Shown here: positions 1-11,867 of the stretch, in pieces | Numbering within the stretch: position 1 is the stretch's first letter | Layout: every line of letters begins with the position of its first letter | Origin: Brachyhypopomus gauderio | Lineage: Eukaryota > Chordata > Actinopteri > Gymnotiformes > Hypopomidae | Reading direction: 5' to 3' | Assembly (NCBI RefSeq): GCF_052324685.1 | Contig: NC_135223.1 | Span: 21,054,428 to 21,118,427 of the forward strand | DNA: 64,000 bases | The notes under the pieces: model-generated | What the model saw: the letters and a program-made list of their open reading frames with translations, nothing else | Told to the model about the DNA's origin: nothing | The model's database searches: none | Program-made: the position numbers and the translations under genes

Positions 1-1939
1 AGAGCATGGGTTTGTCATTTCTTTTAAGATTCTAATATGAAGTTTTGGCTCACTGCTTTACCGGATTACAAGGTTTCTGATAGTGCCTTGGAACCTCGTT
101 TGTAAAGATGAAGCCGTAACACGCCCAAAATGGAAGCAGTGTCCTAATGAGGAAGGCTGAGCTTATGAACTTCACATCCTCTGGACTACTGTCTGCCATC
201 TGGAGCATGATGGGAACACAAGCCAGGCATTTTATTGTAGCAAACCAAAAGGTTTATACACGTAGTAAAAATAATTATCCATGGTGAATACCACCAAATC
301 AGATTCACTCTGCTCAGTTATACAAAATGACCCTACCATGCAGAAGTCAAGGGCAAGGCCTTTTAGACGTTCCTCTGGAAATATGAGACATCGAAGTCAT
401 GTACACACATAAGACAGCATACTGGACGTTTAACAGATTTGTAAAGTTGCCAGAATAGTGAAAAGAATTATTTAAAGCACACACATGTAGGACATCCCGT
501 CATTTTCACATGAGCTCTGCTCACATTCTCCCTCGTAAATCACTTCATCTCAGGCCATTAGAACCATTTGGCGAATAGTTTCTGAATGGCTTCCTGAGTG
601 AGCAGTTCTCATGATGAACAGGGGGAAACAGCCATCGAGCAGGGGCTTCCTTCCTGCAAGGGAAAGAATCACGTGACTTCCCCTTGTCTTCTTGCTGGAC
701 CTGGAGCTGGGCTGCACCTCCACCACCACCACCTCGCTACACCAACCACCACCTACACCCGCATCACTCAGCCCACACTCCAACAGCTGCTCCACCAACA
801 TCTCTCCGCACCGTCCATCATCCGCATGGCCGACGCCTCCTTCGCCCGCTCACAACAGCCCACGTGTGCAAAACGCCCACGAGGACCTGGCCGAGTTCTC
901 GCTTCTCCGCGGGTATAATGTGCACTAATGGAGGAGATGTTTAACTCGGATATCTTGCTCTAACAAAAGCTAAACCCTTTTGCTACAGACCTAATCTGCG
1001 CTGGTGTGTATTCTCACTGATCAGGGCCTTGGGCCAAAGGTTCGCTCCCAGTGTCCTTTGCTCCTCCCCAAACTCAGATGCGTTTCCTGTAGCGTTTGCT
1101 GCCGAGCTTCCTGTTCAACAGAAGTGTGTGTGTTGGACGGCTGCCCCGCTGTCTTCAGTGACAGGCCTGTCTGTCTGTGAGCAGGCCTGTCTGTCTGTGA
1201 GCAGGCATATATAACCCACTGTTGCTGAGCAGGTCTCTCGACCCGGCCCACACGGTGCAAAGACACAGCTCCGATGGTGTTTAATGGTGACATGAGATGA
1301 CTTTCAGATAAGATTACTCACACGTACACGGGCACATGGTTGCACACAGTTGCACACACATAAACACATCCACATTTGAGAACAAACAAACACATACACA
1401 CACAAACACACGTGTTTTAACAATAAAAATACAATTTCTGTCGACAAACATGTTTCTGATGACAGGCCTAAGTTGCTTGCATACTTCACTATATCTCTGG
1501 GGACATCTGGTCTTCACAAGTGTAAACATAAGTATATATATATGCATATAGAAACAAACACAAACACACACATTTCTTCAGGCTGCTGCCTAAAAGATTT
1601 TGAAGGTTTACATTTTAGTTGTCATAGAGACCTAGGAAATAGCATATGGCATCAATAAAATATGACACTGTGATCAGTACAACAGAGAAAAGTTCCAAAA
1701 ATGTGCTTACATTTAAAAAAACGTTATACAGGCGTATGATTTGGAGAAATTACTGGATGCAACTGTTTGCTACCTCAGAGGCACTTTTACAGCCTCACAC
1801 TGGATACTGAGCCCAAATATTGGTGACGTGCTGGTGGGACCCGCAGAGACGTGAGAGGCGGCGGCAGACTGGACCTTCCTGTCCTCCGTCCTCCTGGTAC
1901 TGATGTACGGGGCGGAGAGAGGTGAGGACAGTGAAGGCA
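1..1939. other. Presumed distal part of tgfb2 intron 1; no gene seen
   Basis: No exon, RNA gene or recognisable transposon was found here. Because tgfb2 coding exon 1 lies at 11522-11867 on the minus strand and no second exon was recognised at lower coordinates, this stretch is most simply intron 1 of that gene. That is an inference. Short CA-rich stretches occur near 1360-1420 and 1550-1575. Confidence 0.4.
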
Positions 1940-1997
1940 GGGAGTGCATGGGGAGTGCGTGGGGAGTGCATGAGGTGTGCATGGGGAGTGTGCAGGG

Positions 1998-2268
1998 CAG
2001 GGGTACTCAACTAAATTTGTCGGCGGTCCAATTTTGGCAGATACCTGTGACCTGAGGTCCGGTGCGGCGGGCAGGGGTGGCGAACGTAAGTTGTTGAGCG
2101 GGGTGGCAAACGTAACACTCGTGACGGAGAGTTTTTTCAGTAGCCCTGAAATAAATGCTCCGGTTTTTTTTTTGGTCCGTATCCAGTTAATCAGGAATGA
2201 GATTGGGTCCGGACAGGACTGCGTTCGGGTCCGGATCCGGACCGCGGTCCGCCAGTTGAGTACCCCTG
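1998..2268. mobile_element. hAT-type MITE (non-autonomous DNA transposon)
   Basis: The element starts caggggtactcaact and ends with the exact reverse complement, agttgagtacccctg, giving 15-bp perfect terminal inverted repeats. The flanking 8-mers are gtgcaggg (1990-1997) and gtgtaggg (2269-2276), an 8-bp target duplication with one difference, as expected for the hAT superfamily. It has no coding capacity (271 bp) and sits inside the GTGGGGAGTGC minisatellite. Confidence 0.85.
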
Positions 2269-2428
2269 GTGTAGGGAGTGCGTGGGGAGTGCATGGGGAG
2301 TGCATGGAGAGTGCATGGGGAGTGTGTAGGGAGTGTGTGGGGAGTGCATGGGGAGTGTGTAGGGAGTGCATGGGGAGTGCGTAGGGAGTGTGTGGGGAGT
2401 GTGTGGGGAGTGCATGGGGAGTGCATGT

Positions 2429-3820
2429 TACCCTTACATGTACATGTACATGTTACCCTTAGGCGAAATTATGCATAAGCATGACATCAGTTTCCATTCC
2501 TACGCAGACGACACTCAGCTATATTTATCGGCAAAACCCGATGATTTAGGCGCAAACAGTAAGATTGAGAAATGTGTAGAAGAGATAAAACATTGGATGG
2601 CATGTAACTTTCTAGCACTAAATGCCGATAAAACAGAATTGATAATAGTTGGGTCTAGGGCTGCGAGAGACAAGATACATAATGCAGCATTGAATCTACA
2701 TTCTTTTAATATAACCCCCAGCGCAGAGGTAAAGAACTTGGGCGTCACAATAGACCCAGATCTCTCGTTCGATACACATATTAATAATATAACTAGGGTA
2801 GCGTTCTTTCACTTGCGCAACATTGCCAAAATTAGAAACATAATAAATATTAGTGATGCAGAAAAACTAATCCATGCATTCATATCCTCTCGTTTAGATT
2901 ATTGCAACAGTCTCCTAGCTGGATGTTCTGGTAAATCGATAAACAAACTCCAGCTGGTTCAGAACGCAGCAGCACGAGTTTTAACAAAAACTAAAAAGTT
3001 TGATCACATTAGTCCCGTACTATCGTCATTACACTGGCTGCCAATTAGATTCCGTATTGACTATAAAATACTTTTATTAACATATAAAACGCTGCATGGC
3101 TTAGCTCCAGACTATCTTAGTGAACTTATTGAACAATATAACCCAGCGCGTTCACTTCGCTCGCAGGACGCAGGGTTATTAACTGTTCCTAGGATCAAAA
3201 AGATCACAGCAGGTGGAAGAGCCTTTTCTTTTAAAGCTCCACAATTGTGGAATAATCTTCCTGCCTCTATTCGGGACTCAGACACAGTCTCATTGTTTAA
3301 AACTCGATTAAAGACTCATCTGTTTAGTTTGGCCTTTGATTAATCTGTTACATATTTACTACATCTCGTATCTTTTCTCCGAGGTTCACCTGGAGAGTAA
3401 CATTGCAGTCGGAGCCTACAATACCAGCATCGCTGCTCCGACACGGAATGAAAGCCTGGCGTTCATCAACAGACATTTACAGTGACAATATCATAACCCA
3501 GAACTTTCATTTTTACCTTTACTTAGTCTGATTGTGTGATTTGTGTGTGACTTGTGTATTTGTCTGTATTTTGTGTAATCTGTGTGTTAACGGGCCGCCC
3601 AATGGAGGATGGGTTCCCTTTTGAGTCTTGGTTCTCCCGAGGTTTCTTCCTATTCCCCACTATCTTAGGGAGTTTTTCCTCGCCACTGTCGCCCTTGGCT
3701 TGCTCATTAGGGTTCTGGACCCGTAGTATTGTTAACCTTTTAAATCCTGTAAGGCGCTTTGTGACAACATGTGTTGTGAAAAGCGCTATACAAATAAACT
3801 TTGATTGATTGATTGATTGA
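2429..3820 (+). mobile_element. 5'-truncated L2-type LINE (non-LTR retrotransposon)
   Basis: An open frame to the stop at 3341-3343 encodes the end of a LINE reverse transcriptase. The catalytic YADD box (RT motif C) is at 2501-2512, followed by the thumb and the C-terminal part of the CR1/L2 type, with signatures such as LDYCNSLLAG and LHWLPI. The upstream fingers and palm and the endonuclease are missing, so the copy is dead on arrival. After the stop comes a typical fish L2 3' UTR, ending near aagcgctatacaaataaac and a (TTGA)n tail at 3801-3820. The exact 5' junction is uncertain; the first about 40 bases after the minisatellite could belong to either. The long intact frame suggests a fairly young insertion. 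Confidence 0.88.
2469..3343 (+). pseudogene. LINE reverse transcriptase C-terminal fragment
   Basis: This is the coding remnant of the L2 copy. Roughly 290 residues are intact from just before the YADD catalytic box to the stop codon. The open frame extends further upstream into the minisatellite only because the 11-bp repeat happens to lack stops in that frame. It has no start codon of its own and lacks RT motifs upstream of motif C, so it cannot make an active enzyme. Confidence 0.8.
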
Positions 3821-4840
3821 GTGTGTAGGGAGTGCGTGGGGAGTGTGTAGGGAGCGCGTGGGGAGTGTGTGGGGAGCGTGTGGGGAGTGCATGGGGAGTG
3901 CATGGGGAGTGTGTGGGGAGCGCGTGGGGAGTGCATGGGGAGCGTGTGGAGAGCGCGTGGGGAGTGCGTGGGGAGGGGAGCGCGTGGGGAGCGCGTGGGG
4001 AGGGGAGCGTGTGGAGAGTGCGTGGGGAGGGGAGTGCGTGGGGAGTGCGTGGGGAGGGGAGCGCGTGGGGAGCGTGTGGGGAGCGTGTGGGGAGCGCGTG
4101 GGGAGCGTGTGGGGAGCGCGTGGGGAGCGTGTGGAGAGCGCGTGGGGAGTGCGTGGGGAGTGCGTGGGGAGGGGAGCGCGTGGGGAGCGTGTGGAGAGCG
4201 TGTGGGGAGCGCGTGGGGAGGGGAGCGCGTGGGGAGCGTGTGGGGAGGGGAGTGCATGGGGAGCGTGTGGGGAGGGGAGCGTGTGGGGAGGGGAGCGTGT
4301 GGGGAGTGCGTGGGGAGGGGAGTGCGTGGGGAGCGCGTGGGGAGCGCGTGGGGAGCGCGTGGGGAGTGCGTGGGGAGTGCGTGGGGAGCGCGTGGGGAGC
4401 GCGTGGGGAGTGCGTGGGGAGCACGTGGGTTGGGGAGCGCGTGGGGTGGGAAGTGCGTGGCTCCGGGGAGGCAGGGTGGAGGCGTAGGCTCAGTGGCCCG
4501 CTCCTCCCCTGTAGGGTTATGAGGCAAGAGAGGAGAGCCGGAGGGTGAAGGTCAGGTTGTAGGCGCTGGGAGCGAAGCAAGGCTCGGCCCGAGAGAGTAG
4601 GAACCAGCAGAGGAGCAGGAGCAAGAGGAAAGAGTGAGACAGAGGGAGACAGAATGGGAGAGGGACAAGAGTTGTCCCCGGCGTCCCCACAGACCCCTCT
4701 GTCTAACCACTCACCTGCCAATGGCAAATTGGAAACAACTCCGCACATAATCCCTAGGATCTAAAAATACCCAACGCATTGAAGGGCCATCCACGAAGCC
4801 CTGTCAGTCTGCACATGATTTCTGCCCAGCAACAGTCCAG

Positions 4841-4882
<42 letters not shown>

Positions 4883-5145
4883 CACAAACGGCCAGACACA
4901 ATAGTAATGGGGGAAGGAGCGAAGAGTAAAGTGGAAGAGACTGTTGTTGTACTGGAACTCTGCACAAGGTTCCTGTTGTATGGCAACCAGAAAACAAGCA
5001 ACTGCAATAAACAGCATTCTGTTACCGCTAGTGGACTCTGACAGACATGACTTAAGCATTCGTCAAATTTAAAAATTGATGGTGATCATGGTCTTACTGA
5101 TAATTTGCTATTTGCAATGTGGAAATGATGATAAAGAGACACTTA

Positions 5146-5275
5146 ACTTCATATAGTGCTAACTCACTCTGAACCTCATACTGTATAGTGCTAACTCACT
5201 CTGAACCTCATACTGTATAGTGCTAACTCTGGACTTCATATAGTGCTAAATCACTCTGGACTTCATATAGTGGAG
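5146..5275. repeat. Short tandem repeat of about 31 bp
   Basis: About four diverged copies of a unit containing atagtgctaactcactctga, then a variant ending cttcata. The later copies are shortened. Confidence 0.6.
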
Positions 5276-5709
5276 ACTCTCTCTTGTTTTTATATAGTTC
5301 TAACACTCTTTCTCTTTGTGTCATCAGCCTCACATTGTGCTCTGCTCTTACACACAGCACTATGATCTCAAACTAGAACAGTAATACAGACCAGTCAATA
5401 CAGCCCAGTCAGTACAGCCTTGTCAGTACAGGCTAATTCTCTCAACTGAGCTTCTCACTGCAGCTTCCTGTATGTTCCACTGAAAGCCGGGCCGGGCTGC
5501 ACATGGCGTCCTGGCCCCGAGCATCTCCAGTTCAGCCACACGGCTCCAGCCCTGCCGCCAGAGATGGGCCGGGGAGCTTTTTCCCACACTGGGCTTCACT
5601 CATGTTAGAATATCACATTACGTGGGACCTGCGCTCTCGCTGTAAACAGAATAAACGCGTTGGAGGAAAAGTTGTTATTCTTCTGCACTTTTGCTCTCCC
5701 TCCCTCATG

Positions 5710-5747
5710 CTCTCTCTCCCCCTCTCACTCTCTCTCTCTCACACACA

Positions 5748-5810
<63 letters not shown>

Positions 5811-5812
5811 TT

Positions 5813-5899
<87 letters not shown>

Positions 5900-5905
5900 T
5901 TCTCT
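5710..5905. repeat. (CT)n/(CA)n compound microsatellite
   Basis: Alternating runs of tctctc and acacac over nearly 200 bp. The strand asymmetry (pyrimidine-rich) makes it capable of triplex (H-DNA) structure in principle. Confidence 0.9.
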
Positions 5906-7450
5906 CTCTACCGTTATTCTCTCCCTTCTCTTACGCAACAGAGCTGGGACGCTGGAGAAACTGCAATGTGTCCAGGTCTTGCGTAAGTTTACTGAGCCCC
6001 ACTTTTCAACAACAACCCCACCACAAGCCGCCTCTGAAGCCCAGGAACTGAGTCCTCACCTTTTTCAGAGAGAAAGAGAAACAGAAAGATGCAGTTTTGA
6101 TTAAACAACGCAACACTTAACCGAGGGCTTCTAGAGCAGGATGTTCTTAATAAAGAAGTCAGTAATCCCACATGCAAAAGGGACAAACTAGTACTTGAGC
6201 ATTGTTCAGATTTGGCACAAATGATAGCTCACAACAGCACCACACACACACACGGAGCTGCAGAGCAAAGGTTGTATGACTGAGTCAGAGCGAGCGCATT
6301 TCAGCATGCAACCCAACACTCCCCCCCCCCCCCCCCGAGCTCCGAGTGGCAGATCAGATGCAGTTGTTGGCTGCGTGTCCCCCATTACACTCCCCAGGCC
6401 TGTGTAAATAAAGTGTTATCACATGCACTTTCGCTCTTGGTGGGTTGCTGCAGATCAAACTCCATTTGCTTCCCACTGACGTCCCACAGATGCACACCGA
6501 GCTAGCGTGTCGCAGGCAACCGAGCTAGCGTGTCACGGGGAGGTGGGTTCTGCACTCGGGCTGACGCGGCTGCCCGCAGGCTCGCGACCCTCTCGGGCCC
6601 TCGGGCCGGGCCGTTTCAGGGAAAGCCCCTCTGCACCGCAGTGTTTATTTACACAGCGAGAGGCGAGAGGGGCTCGAGTGTTCTCTCACAGCCACTAAGC
6701 CAAATCTGTCATGCACACGCATCAGGCTTCGCTAAGCTGCACAAACACGGACTCACTTCAAGCCCTCTTCCTCACAGAGGCATGTACACACGTAAACAGC
6801 TTTGAGCTGTTTCTTTATGCTGGCATGTGTGTATAATTATTAATTATAGTACCACAGCAGCATTACTAACCAGTGTGAATTCATTAAAAAAGCATAACGA
6901 AATGCTTTGGCTTATGGCAAAAGATTCAACAACCACAACACATCAAGAGAAAATACTCTGACAAAAAAAATGTCAGGTTGACAAAGCATAATTTTTGCTA
7001 AATTCAGTTGTGAACACATAACACAACAGCCTGCATGCGCTCTTGTGTCCACACCACATACACACTTCGGTTCTCCCATGTGGAGATCTTGAACTAGGTC
7101 CAAATGAAAGCCTATTGCACAACTCAAACCTGTACACAAAGAGATGAGCTCCAGGCTACAGTCCCTCCTCTGAGACAGAGAGAGAGAGAGACAGGGACAC
7201 CCCAGCTGCAGGGACACAGCCCCGGATGGCACGGCACCAGCCGAGGACAGTCTCCTCCTCTAAACGGGCCTCTTGCTGGCCTGCACAGTGTCATGTATGG
7301 CTCTGGCTTCAGACACATACCATAGTGCAGTTCAGATCTGCTCGCACATGGTCTAAGTACTAAAACATCCCTGCGCTATAGTGGCTGCTGTCGGCTTCAC
7401 CACAAAACCTTTTACGTGTTGCCGTTCTCACACGCTCCACCTCACTCACA

Positions 7451-7454
<4 letters not shown>

Positions 7455-7500
<46 letters not shown>
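7455..7500. repeat. (CA)n microsatellite
   Basis: Uninterrupted CA dinucleotide run of about 46 bp. Confidence 0.9.
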
Positions 7501-7503
<3 letters not shown>

Positions 7504-8511
7504 CAGATCAAACGCACCAATCTGCAATGCACATGAATAATGTGTTTATTAATAACACAATAAGCAGTGTCCATGTTGCTAGATCCTACAAGATTATTTT
7601 TGTATTTGCTAATTCTGCATGGTTCTAGCCAAATGTTTGGTGTTCTAGGTGGTCTTCCTGAATAAAATATACAACTACAAGGAAAGCACTGTGACATGAC
7701 ATTATTCAACTAATCTGACATGATAAAATATGTTCATGGCTGTGTTTGTCTTACCATAATGTGTTATAGTACATACGAGGCTCCTCGTTTTGATTTATGG
7801 AGGCTGAACAGAGCCATTTACCAGGAGTCATTCATTTTAAGACTTTATTACTGGTATTTCTTAAGTTTTACAATACAAACAACTAGCGCTATCCATGGTC
7901 TGTAAACACAATTACTACTTTAGTGGCCTATATATGTTCTCTATATAATTTGGAGACTTTTTAGACAGAGTGATAAATGCAATTCAGAATAGAATAATGA
8001 ATCAAACAAATGGCACCTGAATTATTCAAATCTGACCACTCCATATGGTTTCTGTTTACCTGTAAAGAGCTTTAAGTACTTATCACACTAATTGTTAACT
8101 TTATAAAAGATAATGCTTTTGGTAAGGATTCAGGTTTGAGCAATCTGGGTACTATGAAGCATGAGCAAAAATATGCTGATTTGATGACCTTACAAAATAG
8201 TTCAGCGCAACATAGGTTTTCAGACATTTGATCATACATTTAGAAGTTCTCTTTATAGATCAGAGTGTCTTCAAGTGTCTCCTCTGACCTCTTTAGGACA
8301 GTACGCTACAACAGAAATGAGCCTATTCAGTTGTTCACACTATCACAGGCTGATAGTATCATTAAATGGCAACTGACAACCTTTCTGACTTTTCAAACAT
8401 GAGGTACACCTTTCACCAACTTTCCACCAGTGCACAAACTAACAAAACATACATGAATGCACTACCCCCATAAAATGACTGTAACCTAAAACATTTGCGA
8501 GTCCTTCATGT

Positions 8512-8551
<40 letters not shown>
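8512..8551. repeat. (CA)n microsatellite
   Basis: Uninterrupted CA dinucleotide run of about 40 bp. Confidence 0.9.
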
Positions 8552-8553
<2 letters not shown>

Positions 8554-9139
8554 GTGGCCTTGTGTTCATCTGCATGAACACAAGGGAGCTCTATACTTGG
8601 CTGCAAAGACACATGCGTTTACTAACGTGTGGCTGGAGCCATGGCATGAAAGCATTTATGCATGTGTGGACATTTAATAGCTCAGCACATCCACAGCAGA
8701 AACACAGCTGACCGTGTCAATGCCACATTACATTTGCTGACTGCTCCTGCAGAACCCCACTGTCTCAGCGTAAACCTCTAGGGGTTTCGCCTCTAAAATA
8801 TGTGGCATAATAATGTATATTTTACTGTGTGCTGAGAAACGCATGTGTAGAACAGTAGCTAAATGCACTTTATATGCCTATATGGCACCTATTCAAAATG
8901 CCATGAAACAGATAATGCTGAATGTTCATAATAAAAGTTAATGCTGTAAGAAGAGCTGTTTTCACAGTGATTGTCTCCTGATATGGCTAACGGTTCTGTA
9001 TCACACACACAGATAAGAGAGTGTGTGCTAGATAAAAGTGCATGTTCTTGGAGAGGAGGTGGTGTGAGTGCAGTGTGGTGGAGGCAGGGCAGGGGGCAGA
9101 GGGCGTAGAGAGGGAGAAATCAGTGAGGCATCGGGATGC

Positions 9140-9912
9140 AGCTCGGCTACTGTAGCTACCGCTCCACAGCTCTGATTTTGTGGCTACCGCTCTACAGCTC
9201 TGCTACTGAGGCTACCGCTCCACAGCTCTGATACTGTGGGTACCGCTCTACAGCTCTGCTACTGTGGCTACCGCTCCACAGCTCTGGTACTGTGGCTACC
9301 GCTCCACAGCTCTGATTCTGTGGCTACCGCTCCACAGCTCTGCTACTGTGGCTACCGCTCCACAGCTCTGCTACTGTGGCTACCGCTCCACAGCTCTGGT
9401 ACTGTGGCTACCGATCCACAGCTCTGATTCTGTGGCTACCGCTCCACAGCTCTGCTACTGTGGCTACCGCTCCACAGCTCTGCTACTGTGGCTACCGCTC
9501 CACAGCTCTGCTACTGAGGCTACCGCTCCACAGCTCTGCTACTGTGGCTACCGCTCCACAGCTCTGCTACTGTGGCTACCGCTCCACAGCTCTGCTACTG
9601 TGGCTACCGCTCCACAGCTCTGCTACTGTGGCTACCGCTCCACAGCTCTGATTCTGTGGCTACCGCTCCACAGCTCTGCTACTGTGGCTACCGCTCCACA
9701 GCTCTGGTACTGTGGCTACCACTCCACAGCTCTGGTACTGTGGCTACCGCTCTACAGCTCTGCTACTGTGGCTACCGCTTCACAGCTCTGATACTGTGGC
9801 TACCCCTCCACAGCTCTGATACTGTGGCTACCGCTCCACAGCTCTGATACTGTGGCTACCGCTCCACAGCTCTGATACTGTGGCTACCCCTCCACAGCTC
9901 TGATACTGTAGC
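9140..9912. repeat. 28-bp minisatellite, about 27 copies
   Basis: Direct head-to-tail copies of ctgctactgtggctaccg plus ctccacagct, with single-base variants (gctac, gattc, gatac or ggtac at the variable position). Copies are contiguous with no spacers, so it is a minisatellite and not a CRISPR array. It lies within the presumed tgfb2 intron 1. Four of the last five copies carry the gatac variant, a sign of local unit duplication. Confidence 0.95.
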
Positions 9913-10732
9913 TCTCCAGCTGGAATTTTCCATGGAGCATGTGGCCCAATGAGCAAAGAACAGCAGAAATGTGCACGGCTTCTTCTCAGCTCCTGTTGAA
10001 ATGGTGTTACATGGACCTGCCAGCTCTCAAGCTAAGTATCTCTCTCTCTCTCTCTCTCTATACACCCCTGCATTTCTGTATGCCATCCAGTGCCATGCCC
10101 TGCGGTGCTATCCGTGACTGCTGCCTGGCGCCCGACCAAATAAGGCCGATACCCTCTACATTTCCGTGACCCTGTGTGAGTGAGTCAGAGAGCCATTGAG
10201 TAAGCGATCTGGCTAAATTGTAATCTAGACTCAGGAGACTAGACACAGACACTTGCTCATGATTGGAGGGGATGAGTGACAGCTAGGGAAGTGAGCCCAG
10301 TCATCTTGCATGGTCCTCTCTTCTTCCATTCAGCTCACTCAGACATGGGGATTAATAACAATGAATTCTAAAATAATCCTGTTCTTTCCCCCATGTGTTG
10401 ACACAGTATTATTTATAAGCCATAAATACCTTTGAACCAGAGGATGGCACTGAGCCAAATCTATCCATGTTTAGGGTGTTTATTCAATGGGCAGGGCCAA
10501 GGATAATATTTAATGTGAAATATACCTTGGGCATATAAAATATCACTTAGTTATTTTTCCTTCATGCTACATAATCACATTTGATATGTGAGAGGAAAAC
10601 AATTTGGTAATTAATGGCACAATAAGGCCATTGAATGTAGTTCAATTTGCTTACACAGCCATGACTTTAAAAACATGAATGCATTAATGTTCACAGCAGG
10701 TCTGTGTGAGTATACAGTGGCTTATTCTTCCA

Positions 10733-10781
<49 letters not shown>

Positions 10782-10806
10782 GGGTGTTAGGAGGGCATTT
10801 AAATAG

Positions 10807-10873
<67 letters not shown>

Positions 10874-11521
10874 TCTAGAGATATTAGTACAACAATGTTG
10901 GGGGAATATATAAATGGTTACACAACCCAACACGTAAACGTGGTCTCTCATAGCAGCCGGTAGGAAATACACAAATACTCTTTTGGGCTTTTTATCGAAT
11001 GAGAATAACTATGAGCCAACTCTGTGATCTTACAGGAGGCACATGCGTGCCAAGCAGTTCACAACATCTTCAGATAGTCGTCTGTGAAGGCGCAGAAGTT
11101 CACACAATTAATGAAATCTTAGAAACTGCATGTTCTTCTTTGTCCCAATCAGAGCACGTGCTAAGACATTAAATCCGTTCTTTCTTCGCAAAAGATTACT
11201 GAATGAACGGGCACGCATATCCTTAAAATAACATTTAGGAGAGGGTGTCAAATGCAAAAACACGCGCCAGGCTCATTGTACGCAATGGGCCACCATCTAA
11301 CAAACAATAGTTTCTCAAAGCGCTGTGTGCATGTGGGTGAAATGGTTCCACCTCTCAAATGAAGTTCACATCAGGCAAGCTGATAGTAGACTACTCAGAA
11401 AAAAAACTCTTGAGTATCACAAACGTTTTACAATGTTAAAAAACAAGCAAAAATCAAATAAACAAACAAAACAATAACTAATCAAAACATAGTCCCGATT
11501 AAGCTCACACTAAAAACTTAC
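9913..11521. other. Presumed proximal tgfb2 intron 1
   Basis: No exon was recognised. It contains a short (CT)n at about 10040-10060 and a compound GT/G/TA/GT microsatellite. The minus-strand splice donor of tgfb2 exon 1 lies at its upper border. Confidence 0.5.
10737..10872. repeat. Compound (GT)n-(G)n-(TA)n-(GT)n microsatellite
   Basis: A GT run is followed by about 18 consecutive G, a short unique spacer, a (TA)n run at 10808-10842 and a second GT run. The poly-G block could form a G-quadruplex, and the TA block could extrude a cruciform. Confidence 0.9.
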
Positions 11522-11867
11522 TTTCTGCAGGATAGAAGGGGTGCATGTCAATTTTGTGCACCTCCTTTGCGTAATACTCCTCCTCGCTGCGCTGGCGCTC
11601 GCAGGTGGCCGCGCGCTCGTTGGCCTTCTCCTGCAGCAGGTCCCGGGTGCTGTTGTAGATGGCGATGATGTCCCGGGACACCTCCTCGGGCTCCGGGTAG
11701 TCCTCCGGTGGGGTGGTCAGCTTGAGTTTACTGAGGATCTGACCACGAATGGCCTCGATTCGCTTCTTCATGAACTGATCCATGTCCAACGTGCTGCATG
11801 TGGATAAACTGAGAGCCACGGTGACTAAATCCAAGGTCAGAAAAAGACTTAAAATGAAGAAGTTCAT
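11522..11867 (-). CDS. tgfb2: TGF-beta 2, coding exon 1 (partial gene)
   Basis: This exon encodes the first 115 residues of transforming growth factor beta-2, a secreted dimeric cytokine made as a pro-protein. The ATG is at 11867-11865. It is followed by a hydrophobic signal peptide (about residues 1-20), then the start of the latency-associated peptide with the diagnostic stretch [20 protein letters not shown] and later [12 protein letters not shown] (an N-glycosylation site, NST) and [12 protein letters not shown]. Cys in LSTCST corresponds to the residue that bonds LTBP in the family. The exon ends after one base of a codon (phase 1) at a good donor, gtaagt (11521-11516), at the position where the human gene is also split. 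The mature growth-factor domain, the furin site and later exons are not in the window; intron 1 of this gene is very long in mammals. The neighbour rrp15 lies upstream in the same orientation, as in human. Confidence 0.95.

Larger units (their letters stand above)
1940..4460. repeat. GTGGGGAGTGC-type minisatellite, interrupted by two transposable elements
   Basis: Tandem 11-bp units of the form gtggggagtgc, with C/T, G/A and T/C variants, run in three blocks: about 1940-1997, 2269-2428 and 3821-4460. The third block mixes in short ggggag insertions that give 17-bp higher units. The gaps between blocks are exactly a hAT MITE (1998-2268) and an L2 LINE (about 2429-3820), so this was one array split by insertions. 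The very long open frames on both strands are a by-product of the repeat and are not genes. Confidence 0.85.
4461..9139. other. Non-coding stretch with microsatellites (presumed tgfb2 intron)
   Basis: No exon was recognised. Simple repeats include (CA)n at 4848-4880, a 31-32 bp repeat about 5146-5275, a block of alternating (CT)n and (CA)n at 5710-5905, a C-run near 6320-6336, (CA)n at 7455-7500 and (CA)n at 8512-8551. Short open frames here consist of translated microsatellites. Confidence 0.5.

Noticed and set aside
1787-2426. Open frames rich in His, Pro and Ser on the minus strand
   Set aside because: They cover the left minisatellite blocks and the hAT MITE. The composition is set by the repeat.
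3523-4748. Long minus- and plus-strand open frames over 200-330 codons
   Set aside because: They are translations of an 11-bp minisatellite, open in many frames because the unit lacks stops. They have no splice or family signals.
9264-9791. 175-codon plus-strand open frame
   Set aside because: Pure product of the 28-bp minisatellite, periodic in the same way in all three frames.
9140-9912. Possible CRISPR array
   Set aside because: Repeats are contiguous without unique spacers and the DNA is vertebrate. It is a minisatellite.
11541-11807. Plus-strand open frame opposite tgfb2 exon 1
   Set aside because: Shadow of a strongly conserved TGF-beta 2 exon on the other strand.
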